DNA of 64,000 bases from Pseudomonadota bacterium (GTDB lineage Bacteria > Pseudomonadota > Gammaproteobacteria > Burkholderiales > Burkholderiaceae_C): the NCBI GenBank assembly GCA_018241405.1, contig JAFEDY010000028.1, forward strand, positions 24,014-88,013, read 5' to 3'. A program made the translations under genes and the position numbers. The notes beneath the pieces are model-generated. The model was given only the letters and a program-made list of their open reading frames with translations, had not been told where the DNA came from and made no database searches. The stretch's first letter is position 1; every line of letters starts with the position of its first letter. Of the stretch, positions 20,377 to 28,471 are shown one piece after another.

Positions 20377-20756
20377 GCTGCACCCCCTTGCACTGCGGGC
20401 GTGAACAGCACCAGGCCGCGCCCGTCCTTCTGCGCCACATGGGCCTGCACGCGCAGGCCTATGGCCACCTCCTCGGGCGCCAGGCCCTCGACGCGGCTCA
20501 TCATGCGCACGCCCTCATCCAGATCGATCAGCGCCACGTTGTAGTTGCCACCGGCGTCCGGCTTGCGCGCAATGGTGCTCGTGGAATACACCGTGCCCAG
20601 GCCGCTTGCGCGCACCCAGCGCAGCGGGCTGGCGCCGCAATGCGGGCACAGCTCGCGCGGGGTGAAGACATGCTGCTGGCACTGCGGGCAGTGCTGAATG
20701 CAGAAGCGGCCGGCGTCCAGCTCGGCCTGGTAGTGGGTTTGGGCGGTCAGGTGCAT
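20373..20756 (-). CDS. Zn-ribbon/OB-fold (DUF35) protein
   Basis: The 127-aa protein has a rubredoxin-like zinc ribbon (CPQCQQHVFTPRELCPHCG, four Cys near residues 18-40) followed by an OB-fold domain. DUF35 proteins bind acyl-CoA and form complexes with SCP-x thiolases or aldolases. It overlaps the thiolase start by 4 bp (ATGA), so stoichiometric co-translation is likely. The gene is the first of the thiolase run and is divergent from the binding protein gene at 21011. Confidence 0.9.
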   Translation of the reverse strand: MHLTAQTHYQAELDAGRFCIQHCPQCQQHVFTPRELCPHCGASPLRWVRASGLGTVYSTSTIARKPDAGGNYNVALIDLDEGVRMMSRVEGLAPEEVAIGLRVQAHVAQKDGRGLVLFTPAVQGGAA

Positions 20757-21010
20757 GAGAAATGGCCGGGCGCATCCCCGGCATGTGAATCCTGTTGCCC
20801 ACCAGCATGCCCGCGACGCCGGCGCACTTCAATTCGGCAATTTGAAAGGGCGGCTTTTGCAGGCCTGCGACCGGTGATCACGCCCGGGAAAACCCGGCTT
20901 TCGCCATGCCGAAGACGGTCTTTGGCAATCGCGTAGGAACGCACGGCCATCCATCCCTAGCATGCGGCGCTGGTAGCACAGCGACAAACCCATCAACGAC
21001 AGGAGACAAC
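20757..21010. promoter_or_regulatory. Divergent spacer between DUF35 and binding-protein genes
   Basis: This 254-bp spacer contains CCCGGG-AAAA-CCCGG (about 20883-20897), able to form a hairpin, and GGCAATCGCGTAGG (20924-20937), which resembles GCAATCGCTAGG upstream of another binding-protein gene near 45692-45703. GGAGACAAC precedes the start at 21011. I see no gene in it. Confidence 0.45.
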
Positions 21011-22234
21011 ATGCTGCACCGCACCCATCCACTGTTCCTTGCCTGCCTCATGGCCTGCGGCCTGGGCTTGAGCGCCGCCGCGCAGGCGCAAAAGATTTCC
21101 GACGACGTGGTGCGCATCGGCGTGCTGTCGGACATGTCGGGCCTGTACGCCGACACCGCCGGGCGCGGCTCGCTGGAGTCGGCCAAGATGGCCGTGGAGG
21201 ACTTTGGCGGCAGCGTGTTGGGCAAGAAGATCGAGGTCGTCTGGGCCGACCACCAGAACAAGGCCGACGTGGGCGCAACGCACGCGCGCACCTGGTTCGA
21301 CCGCGACGGCGTGGACCTGATCATCAACCTCAACAACACCGCCGTCGCAATCGCCGTGAACAACCTGGCGCGCGAGCGCAACAAGCTGGTGATGAACACC
21401 GGCGGCGCCTCCGACATCCTGACCAACGAGCATTGCGCGCCCACCGCCATCCACTACACCTACGACACCTACGCGCTGGCCAAGGGCGCGGCCGACGGCA
21501 TCCTGGCCCAGGGCAAGAAGGAATGGTTCATCCTGGGCGTGGACTATGCGTTTGGCAAGGCCATGTCGGCCAACCTGACCGAGTTCGTGCAGGCCGGCGG
21601 CGGCAAGATCGTGGGCAGCACCTACCACCCGCTCAACGCCAGCGACTTCTCGTCCTTCCTGCTGCAGGCGCAGGGCTCCAAGGCGCCGGTGATCGCGCTG
21701 GCCAACGCCACATCGGACACCGTCAACACCATCAAGGCGGCCAACGAGTTCGGCATCGCGCAGAAGCAGACCATCGTGCCCAGCATCATGTTCATCAACG
21801 ACATCCACGCGCTGGGCCTCAAATACGGCCAGGGCATGGTGTTCACCACGGGCTTCTACTGGGACCGCAACGACGACACGCGCGCCTGGGCGCGGCGCTT
21901 CTTCGAGAAGATGAAGAAGATGCCCTCCATGGTGCACGCGGGCGACTATTCCGCCGTCACCCAGTACCTCAAGGCGGTGAAGGCCGCGGGCACCGACGAC
22001 GCCCCCGCCGTGGTCAAGCAGCTGCAGGGCATGAAGCTGTCGGACATGTTTGCGCAGAACGGCAAGCTGCGCGAGGACGGGCGCATGGTGCACGACATGT
22101 TCCTGGTGCAGGTGAAGAAGCCCGCCGAATCGCAGTACCCCTGGGACTACTACAAGGTGCTGGCTACGATTCCGGGGGATCAGGCGTTCAAGCCACTTTC
22201 CAAGAGTACCTGCAAGTACATCAAGGGGGGCTGA
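21011..22234 (+). CDS. Branched-chain amino acid-type ABC transporter binding protein
   Basis: The 407-aa protein has a signal peptide ending at AAAQAQ, followed by a type I periplasmic-binding fold (VRIGVLSDMSGLYADTAGRGSLESAKMAVEDFGG; WFDRDGVDLIINLNNTAVAIAV; KEWFILGVDYAFGKAM). This is the LivK/Peripla_BP_6 family. No ABC permease or ATPase genes are next to it. Members near CoA-catabolic genes often bind aromatic or other carboxylic acids rather than amino acids. The ATG at 21011 follows AGGAGACAAC and is preferred to upstream in-frame codons. Confidence 0.92.
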   Translation: MLHRTHPLFLACLMACGLGLSAAAQAQKISDDVVRIGVLSDMSGLYADTAGRGSLESAKMAVEDFGGSVLGKKIEVVWADHQNKADVGATHARTWFDRDGVDLIINLNNTAVAIAVNNLARERNKLVMNTGGASDILTNEHCAPTAIHYTYDTYALAKGAADGILAQGKKEWFILGVDYAFGKAMSANLTEFVQAGGGKIVGSTYHPLNASDFSSFLLQAQGSKAPVIALANATSDTVNTIKAANEFGIAQKQTIVPSIMFINDIHALGLKYGQGMVFTTGFYWDRNDDTRAWARRFFEKMKKMPSMVHAGDYSAVTQYLKAVKAAGTDDAPAVVKQLQGMKLSDMFAQNGKLREDGRMVHDMFLVQVKKPAESQYPWDYYKVLATIPGDQAFKPLSKSTCKYIKGG

Positions 22235-22400
22235 CGTGGCTATCGCCGGCGCCAAGCCGCGATGCCATCGCCGCCCGCTTCGCGTTTGGGTAAGCCGCTG
22301 TTTGGCGAATACAAATGTCCAAGCAGGGAGGGTTTCACTACGATCCGGGACGACGGTGCTGCACTGCCGCCGCAAGTTCACAACCAACCCGTGTTCAACC

Positions 22401-23582
22401 ATGCCCTCCCTCGCTCCCCAGGCCCTTCTGGACGCCATGCACGCCCTGTCCCCCGAGTTCGTCGCCATTCGGCAGGACATCCACGCCCACCCCGAGTTGG
22501 CCTTTGAGGAGCGTCGCACCAGCGACCTGGTGGCCGAGCGGCTCGCCGCCTGGGGCTACGAGGTGCACCGCGGCCTCGGCGGCACGGGCGTCGTCGGCAC
22601 GCTGCGCAAGGGCAGCGGCAGCCGCTCGCTAGGCATACGCGCCGACATGGATGCGTTGCCCATCGAGGAGCAAACCGGCCTGGACTACGCCAGCCGCCAC
22701 GCCGGCAAGATGCACGCCTGCGGCCATGACGGGCACACGGCCACCTTGTTGTGCGCGGCCCGCTACCTGGCCGAATCGGCCGATTTCAACGGTACGCTGC
22801 ACCTGATCTTCCAACCCGCCGAGGAAAACGAAGGCGGCGCGCTGCGCATGGTGGACGAGGGCCTGTTCACGCTGTTTCCCTGCGACGAGATCTATGCGCT
22901 GCACAACGCGCCCGGCATACCCGTAGGCAAAATGGCCATCAGCCCCGGGCCGTCGATGGCCTCGTTCGACCGCGCCACGGTGACGCTGCGCGGTCGTGGC
23001 GCCCATGGCGCCATGCCACACCACGGCGTCGATCCCATGCAGTGCGCGGCCAGCATCACGCTGGGGCTGCAGTCCATCGTCTCGCGCGAGATCGACGCGC
23101 TCAAGTCGGCCGTCATCACCGTGGGCTCGATACAGGCCGGCGAGGCCTACAACGTGGTGCCCGAAAGCGCGCGGCTCAAGATCGGCGTGCGCACGCTCGA
23201 CGCCGCAGTGCGCACGCTGGTGGAGCAGCGCATACGCGAGTTCGTCGCTGCTCAGGCACAGAGCTACCAACTGCAGGCCGAGGTGGTCTACGAGCGCAAG
23301 TACCCGGTACTGGTCAACCATGCCGCACAGACCGAGACTGCGCGCCAGGCGGCGATCCGGCTGCTCGGCGCCGAGAACGTGCTGGAGCGCCCGCCGGTCA
23401 TGGGCAGCGAAGACTTCGCCTACATGCTGGAGCACCGCCCCGGCGCCTACATCCGCCTGGGCAACGGCACGGGTGAGGACGGCGGCTGCATGGTGCACAA
23501 CCCCAAGTACGACTTCAACGACAAGGCCTTGCCCATCGGTGCCGCCTTCTGGACGCATCTGGCGCAGAGTTGTCTGAGGTAG
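22401..23582 (+). CDS. M20-family amidohydrolase (hippurate hydrolase / aminoacylase-like)
   Basis: The 393-aa metallopeptidase-fold amidohydrolase has the M20D signatures RQDIHAHPELAFEE, RADMDALPI, ACGHDGHTA, QPAEENEGGA, GRGAHGAMPHHGVDP and PVMGSEDFAYML, which hold the dinuclear metal ligands. It hydrolyses N-acyl amino acids or similar amides. The ATG at 22401 is chosen by homology; the frame is open 165 bp upstream but looks non-coding there. No strong Shine-Dalgarno is visible. Confidence 0.92.
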   Translation: MPSLAPQALLDAMHALSPEFVAIRQDIHAHPELAFEERRTSDLVAERLAAWGYEVHRGLGGTGVVGTLRKGSGSRSLGIRADMDALPIEEQTGLDYASRHAGKMHACGHDGHTATLLCAARYLAESADFNGTLHLIFQPAEENEGGALRMVDEGLFTLFPCDEIYALHNAPGIPVGKMAISPGPSMASFDRATVTLRGRGAHGAMPHHGVDPMQCAASITLGLQSIVSREIDALKSAVITVGSIQAGEAYNVVPESARLKIGVRTLDAAVRTLVEQRIREFVAAQAQSYQLQAEVVYERKYPVLVNHAAQTETARQAAIRLLGAENVLERPPVMGSEDFAYMLEHRPGAYIRLGNGTGEDGGCMVHNPKYDFNDKALPIGAAFWTHLAQSCLR

Positions 23583-23647
23583 CTCCGTACGCAGTCAGCG
23601 GCGCAGTGCATCGAAGCGGCCCCAACAACACAACCAAGGAGACAAGT

Positions 23648-24721
23648 ATGAATCGCTGGATATCCAAAAGTGGCATGGCAACCGCCGTACTGATTGCAGT
23701 GACCGCCTGCGGCGGAGGCGACGACCGAGTCACCGTAAAGTCCGTCACGGTGTTTGGCGACAGCCTGAGCGACGTTGGCACCTATCACGCCGCGACGGGC
23801 GATCCCGCAAACCCGGGGAAATTTACGGTCAACCCTGGCAAGGTGTGGGTGGAAAACGTCGCAGCCCAGTACGGCCTTACGGTGACGCCCAACCGCTCAC
23901 TCACCCTGGACAAGGACGCCAGTTCCGGCGCCACGACCGAGGTAGGAACCGCGACCGTCATCGGTGGCAACGGCTATGCCGAGGGAGGGGCGCGCGTGGC
24001 CGCGCTGCCCAGCGAGAGCGGCATTGGCAACAACCAACTCGTGGCACCGGTGCGAGCGCAGGTCAACCGCTACCTGCAGACACATGGCCGCTTCTCCGAC
24101 GGTGAACTGGTTTTGATCAGCGGCGGGGGTAATGATATTTACGCGCAGTTCAGCGCTGTGTGCTGGCACACCGACGACAATGGCCTGGGTGCGGACAACA
24201 CCACCATCGACATCGCCACCGCCAAGATCGCCGAGGCCGCACAGGCAGAAGTGGACATGATTCGGCAGATACGAAGCAAAGGTGCGCAGCTGATCGTTTT
24301 GATCTCTCAGGGCAACCCTATTCTCAGCCCCTTCTGGCGATACTACGGCTCACCTGAGTACCAGGCCAAAGGTTGCTACACGCCTGTCACTGCGCAGCAA
24401 ACAGACGCTTGGCGGACTCAATTCAACAAGATCGTTCAAGATGGCATAGCCAACATGCCTGAGGTCGTCTATGTGGACGCGCAAGCAACATGGGGCAAGG
24501 CTCTGGCCAATCCAGCGGCCTACGGCTTCACCAACCTCACTGCGAAAGCCTGCACCAACACGAAATTGACGACCAGTGCGACGTTCTGCACCCGCTCTAC
24601 TCTTGCTGCGCCAGATGCGGATCAAACCTACTTCTGGTCTGATGCTTTTCACCCTACTCCGCGTGGCCACCAAATGCTGTCAGATCAGGTACTGGAGCAG
24701 CTTAAATTCCGGACCCGTTGA
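23648..24721 (+). CDS. SGNH/GDSL hydrolase, predicted lipoprotein
   Basis: The 357-aa protein begins with a lipoprotein signal (LIAVTAC lipobox). GDSL block I is FGDSLSDVG, block III is GGGND, and block V is DAFHPTPRGHQML, giving the Ser, Asn, Asp and His of the active site. It is probably an esterase anchored to a membrane. AAGGAGACAAGT precedes the ATG. The last about 430 bp are noticeably less GC-rich than the surrounding genes, which may mean separate ancestry. Confidence 0.9.
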   Translation: MNRWISKSGMATAVLIAVTACGGGDDRVTVKSVTVFGDSLSDVGTYHAATGDPANPGKFTVNPGKVWVENVAAQYGLTVTPNRSLTLDKDASSGATTEVGTATVIGGNGYAEGGARVAALPSESGIGNNQLVAPVRAQVNRYLQTHGRFSDGELVLISGGGNDIYAQFSAVCWHTDDNGLGADNTTIDIATAKIAEAAQAEVDMIRQIRSKGAQLIVLISQGNPILSPFWRYYGSPEYQAKGCYTPVTAQQTDAWRTQFNKIVQDGIANMPEVVYVDAQATWGKALANPAAYGFTNLTAKACTNTKLTTSATFCTRSTLAAPDADQTYFWSDAFHPTPRGHQMLSDQVLEQLKFRTR

Positions 24722-24761
24722 CACAGCCAGTCAGTCAACCTCGTATTTTTTGAGAAGCTCT

Positions 24762-25763
24762 ATGCATACCCTGAGCCGCCGCCATTTCCTGCAGTCCGCC
24801 GGTGCCACATGCGCCCTCGCAGGCCTGCCCGCCTGGGCGCAGGAGGCATTCCCTACCAAGCCGTTGACCCTGGTCGTGCCCTACCCCGCCGGCGGCGCCA
24901 GCGACGCATCGGCGCGCATCTTTGCCGAATCCTTCTCGCAGAGCTTCAAACAACAGGTAATCGTGGAGAACTACGGCGGCGGCACCGGCTTGATAGGCGC
25001 CAACAAGGTGCTGAGCGCGCCCGCCGACGGCTACACGTTTCTGCACGGCTCGCCCAATGAGGTGATCCTGCCACCCATGCTCAACCCGGCGGCGCGCTAC
25101 AAGCCCTGGGATTTTGTCCTGGCTGCCCCCATCACCGCTGCGTCCATCGTCCTGCTGGTGCGCAATGGCATACCGGTGAGCACCATGGACGAATTCCTGG
25201 ACTACGCACGCCAGCAGAAGGACAAGCCGCTGACCTACGCATCGGTCGGCATCGATTCGCTCTACCACCTGATGGGCGATGCGCTGGCGGCGCGCCTGAA
25301 GCTGCCGTTCCTGCACGTGCCCTACAAGGGCGCCGCCCCCGCGCTGCAGGACCTTGCCGGCGGGCAGGTGGACTTTGCCATCCTGGCCTACCAGACGAGC
25401 TTCGACGGCATGCAGGAGCAGGGCCGGCTGAAGATCATCTCCAGCTTCTCCAAGGACATGGCCCCCGGCCTGAAGCACATTGCCCCCATCACGCAGAGCA
25501 AGCAGATTCCCGACTTTGTGCATGAAATCGGCGGCGGCTATTTCATGCGCAAGGGCACGCCCCCGGATCGGCTCGCGGCCCTGCGCAAGGCCATCGGCGA
25601 GGCCGTGGTGAAACCCGCGATCCGCGGCCGCCTGGAGGCCGAAGGGCGCAAGGTAGCGCAGCCCACCGAAACCCAGGCGCAGGCGGATGCGGCGTACAAG
25701 GAAATGATCGACAGCATTGCCTCGCTGCTGAAGGTGCTGGGGCGCAAGAATCTGGCGCTCTGA
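24762..25763 (+). CDS. Bug/TctC-type binding protein
   Basis: The 333-aa protein starts with a twin-arginine-like signal (SRRHFLQSAGATCALAGLPAWA), then the Bug core PTKPLTLVVPYPAGGASDASAR, IVENYGGGTGLIGANKV and HVPYKGAAPALQDLAGGQVDFAI. The ATG at 24762 places this signal at the N-terminus; longer in-frame extensions overlap the SGNH gene and are rejected. No permease gene is adjacent. The ligand is unknown, possibly the product of the SGNH hydrolase upstream. Confidence 0.92.
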   Translation: MHTLSRRHFLQSAGATCALAGLPAWAQEAFPTKPLTLVVPYPAGGASDASARIFAESFSQSFKQQVIVENYGGGTGLIGANKVLSAPADGYTFLHGSPNEVILPPMLNPAARYKPWDFVLAAPITAASIVLLVRNGIPVSTMDEFLDYARQQKDKPLTYASVGIDSLYHLMGDALAARLKLPFLHVPYKGAAPALQDLAGGQVDFAILAYQTSFDGMQEQGRLKIISSFSKDMAPGLKHIAPITQSKQIPDFVHEIGGGYFMRKGTPPDRLAALRKAIGEAVVKPAIRGRLEAEGRKVAQPTETQAQADAAYKEMIDSIASLLKVLGRKNLAL

Positions 25764-26041
25764 CCCCAGGCCGCTGGCGCACAGCCAGCGCAGTCCCGCC
25801 GTGCAGTGCAATCCGGGCGCAGTTCTCGCATAGACTGCCGGGCCTATGCCCATCCCTTCAGCACACCTGCAATGAAGCGTTGCATCGTCGGTATCCCCTG
25901 CCCAGAAACGCCCAAGCTGCCGCGATCGCTGCAATGGAGGGACGGCTATGGCTTGGTGGCATTGCAGAAAGACCTGCGCGATGAGAAGCCCATCGCGCTG
26001 GCCACCACTTTCACGATCCTGCTGGACTGAGGGACGATGCG
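25764..26041. other. Gap before the restriction operon, with a hairpin and a doubtful 52-aa ORF
   Basis: A 7-bp stem CGCTGGC-GCACA-GCCAGCG at 25772-25790 lies just after the Bug stop; it lacks a T-run, so termination is uncertain. An ORF at 25872-26030 (+) would encode 52 residues beginning MKRCIVGIPCPETPKLP. I see no family match and no clear ribosome site, so it may be a remnant at the island edge. The start of hsdR follows 11 bp later. Confidence 0.35.
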
Positions 26042-28456
26042 ATGAAAGCGGAGGCAATGCGCGATGGCGTGATCACCGAAGCGGATACCTGCCGCGAATT
26101 CGTCACCCCCCGCCTGGTCGAAGCCGGCTGGAGCGAGGCACCGCACGCGATTGGCGAGCAGCGCATTTTTACCAATGGCCGCATCATCGTGGCGGGCGGC
26201 AGGGTGCGCCGTGGCAAGCAAAAGCGCGCCGACTACCTGCTGTACTACCGCCGCGACTATCCCCTCGCCGTCGTCGAAGCCAAGGAAATCGGACTGCCCG
26301 CTGAAACCGGCGTGCAGCAGGCACGAGAGTACGCCGAGATTCTGGGCCTCCAGTTCGCCTATGCCACCAACGGCCACCGCATCATAGAAATCGACTACAC
26401 CACCGGCACCGAGCGCGAGGTCGATCGTTACGCGACGCCCGGCGAGCTGTTCGCCCGGCTGACGGCAGCCACACGGTTGCCAGCGGATGCACCCACCCAT
26501 TTGCTGGAGCCCTTCAACCTTGTTTCAGGCAAGGTGCCACGCTACTACCAGCAGATTGCCATCCATCGTGTCATCGAATCAATCTTGCGGGGCCAGAAAC
26601 GCATCCTTGCCACGCTGGCCACCGGCACCGGCAAGACCTGCGTGGCCTTCCAGGTCTGCTGGAAGCTGTGGAACAGCCGCTGGAATCGCACCGGCGAGCA
26701 CCGCCGCCCCAAGATCCTGTTCCTGGCCGACCGCAACATCCTGGTCGATGACCCCATGGCCAAGATGTTCGCGCCTTTTGGTGACGCCAGGCACAAGATC
26801 GCGGGCGGCGACACCCGCCAGAGCCGGGATATGTACTTCGGCATCTACCAGGCGCTGAGCACCGCCAGTGCCGATGTGTTCCGCCAGTACCGCCCGGATT
26901 TTTTCGACCTGATCATCATCGACGAATGCCACCGCGGCTCCAGCCGCGACGAGAGCGCATGGCGTGCGGTGCTGGACTACTTCGAGCCTGCCGTGCAGTT
27001 CGGCATGACCGCTACGCCGCTGCGCGAGGAATCGCGCGACAGCTACGAATACTTCGGCAACCCGGTCTACACCTACAGCCTGCGCCAAGGCATCGAGGAT
27101 GGCTTTCTGGCACCGTACCGCGTGCACCGCGTCATCACCACGGTCGATGCCGCCGGCTGGCGCCCCAGCAAGGATGAGCTGGACCGCTACGGCCGCGCAG
27201 TACCCGACGAGGAATACCAGACCAAGGACTTCGAGCGTGTCGTGGCGCTGCGCTCGCGTACCCGGGCGATGGTCCGCCACCTGAGCGATCTGCTCAAAGG
27301 CACCGACCGCTTTGCCAAGACCCTGGTGTTCTGCGTCGATCAGGAACACGCCGCCGAGATGCGCCAAGAGCTGATCCACCTGAACAGCGATCTGGTCAGG
27401 CAGTACCCCGACTATGTCTGCCGCGTCACCGCCGACGAAGGCGCGATCGGCCTCACCCATTTGTCGCACTTCCAGGACGTGGACAAACCCACGCCGGTCA
27501 TCCTCACCACCTCGCAGCTGCTGACCACGGGAGTCGATGCGGAAATGGTCAAGAACGTGGTGCTGGCACGCGTGGTGGGTTCCCGCTCCGAATTCAAGCA
27601 GATCATCGGCCGCGGCACACGGCTGAAGGTGGACTACGGCAAGGAATACTTCAACATCATCGACTTCACCGGCACCGCCACACGCCACTTTGCCGACCCC
27701 GACTTCGACGGCGATCCCACGCGCATCGAGGAAGTGACGGTCGATGAATCGGGTGAGCTTGTCGAAACCGCCGCAGACGAAGCCCCCCACGTTGCAGAGC
27801 CCGAACCCGAGTACCTGCCCGAAGCCGAACAGGGCGATGACGCTGGCGGCGCTGAGATCATCTCTGGCCCACCGGAAGAACCGCGCAAGTTCTACATCGA
27901 CGGCGGCGAGGTCGAAGTGATTGGCCATCTGGTCTACGACCTCGACACCGACGGCAAAAAGCTGCAGGTGGTCAAGTACACCGAATATTCCGGCCGCGCC
28001 GTGCGCACCCTCTACCCGACGCGCGAGGCGCTGCAATCGGCCTGGGCCAACCCTGACACGCGTGCCGAGGTGCTGCGCGCGCTGACCGAACGCGGCATCA
28101 GCTTCGAAGAGCTGGCCGCCAGCAGCGAGCAGCCCGATGCCGACCCCTTCGACCTGCTGTGCCACCTGGGCTGGAATGCGCCGCTGCTCACCCGCCGCCA
28201 ACGCGCCGAAAGCGCCAAGCGCCAGGCCCAAGACCTGTTCGCCCAATATGGCGAGACCGCCCGCGAAATCCTGTCGCTGCTGCTCGACCGCTATGTCGAG
28301 CGCGGCATTCTGCAATTCAATGCGCTGTCCGAGCTGATGAAGGTGCAACCCTTCGACCGCTACGGCAGTCCTTCCGAAATCGCCAGCCGCCACTTCGGCG
28401 GCGTGCGCGGCATGAAGGACGCCGTCTCCCGGCTGCAAACGGCGCTCTACCCATAA
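26042..28456 (+). CDS. hsdR: Type I restriction enzyme R subunit
   Basis: The 804-aa DNA-translocating restriction subunit has three visible parts. The N-terminal PD-(D/E)xK nuclease has Asp64 and Glu79-x-Lys81 (ADYLLYYRRDYPLAVVEAK). The SF2 helicase has Walker A ATGTGKT near 193, DECH near 294 and TATP shortly after. Domain 2 (TTGVDAEMVKNVVLARVV, IGRGTRL) is followed by an EcoEI-type C-terminal domain from about 670. The length fits the EcoEI/type IB R subunit. It is the first gene of the operon hsdR-hsdM-DUF1016-hsdS. All active-site motifs look intact. Confidence 0.95.
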   Translation: MKAEAMRDGVITEADTCREFVTPRLVEAGWSEAPHAIGEQRIFTNGRIIVAGGRVRRGKQKRADYLLYYRRDYPLAVVEAKEIGLPAETGVQQAREYAEILGLQFAYATNGHRIIEIDYTTGTEREVDRYATPGELFARLTAATRLPADAPTHLLEPFNLVSGKVPRYYQQIAIHRVIESILRGQKRILATLATGTGKTCVAFQVCWKLWNSRWNRTGEHRRPKILFLADRNILVDDPMAKMFAPFGDARHKIAGGDTRQSRDMYFGIYQALSTASADVFRQYRPDFFDLIIIDECHRGSSRDESAWRAVLDYFEPAVQFGMTATPLREESRDSYEYFGNPVYTYSLRQGIEDGFLAPYRVHRVITTVDAAGWRPSKDELDRYGRAVPDEEYQTKDFERVVALRSRTRAMVRHLSDLLKGTDRFAKTLVFCVDQEHAAEMRQELIHLNSDLVRQYPDYVCRVTADEGAIGLTHLSHFQDVDKPTPVILTTSQLLTTGVDAEMVKNVVLARVVGSRSEFKQIIGRGTRLKVDYGKEYFNIIDFTGTATRHFADPDFDGDPTRIEEVTVDESGELVETAADEAPHVAEPEPEYLPEAEQGDDAGGAEIISGPPEEPRKFYIDGGEVEVIGHLVYDLDTDGKKLQVVKYTEYSGRAVRTLYPTREALQSAWANPDTRAEVLRALTERGISFEELAASSEQPDADPFDLLCHLGWNAPLLTRRQRAESAKRQAQDLFAQYGETAREILSLLLDRYVERGILQFNALSELMKVQPFDRYGSPSEIASRHFGGVRGMKDAVSRLQTALYP

Positions 28457-28471
28457 CGAAAACCGCACGCC

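Noticed and set aside
25772-25790. CGCTGGC hairpin as a terminator for the Bug gene at 24762
   Set aside because: The 7-bp stem is good, but there is no T-tract, so intrinsic termination is not supported.
25872-26030. A 52-codon ORF before hsdR as a real small gene or antitoxin
   Set aside because: There is no convincing ribosome site, no family features and no partner. I kept it only as a note on the gap.
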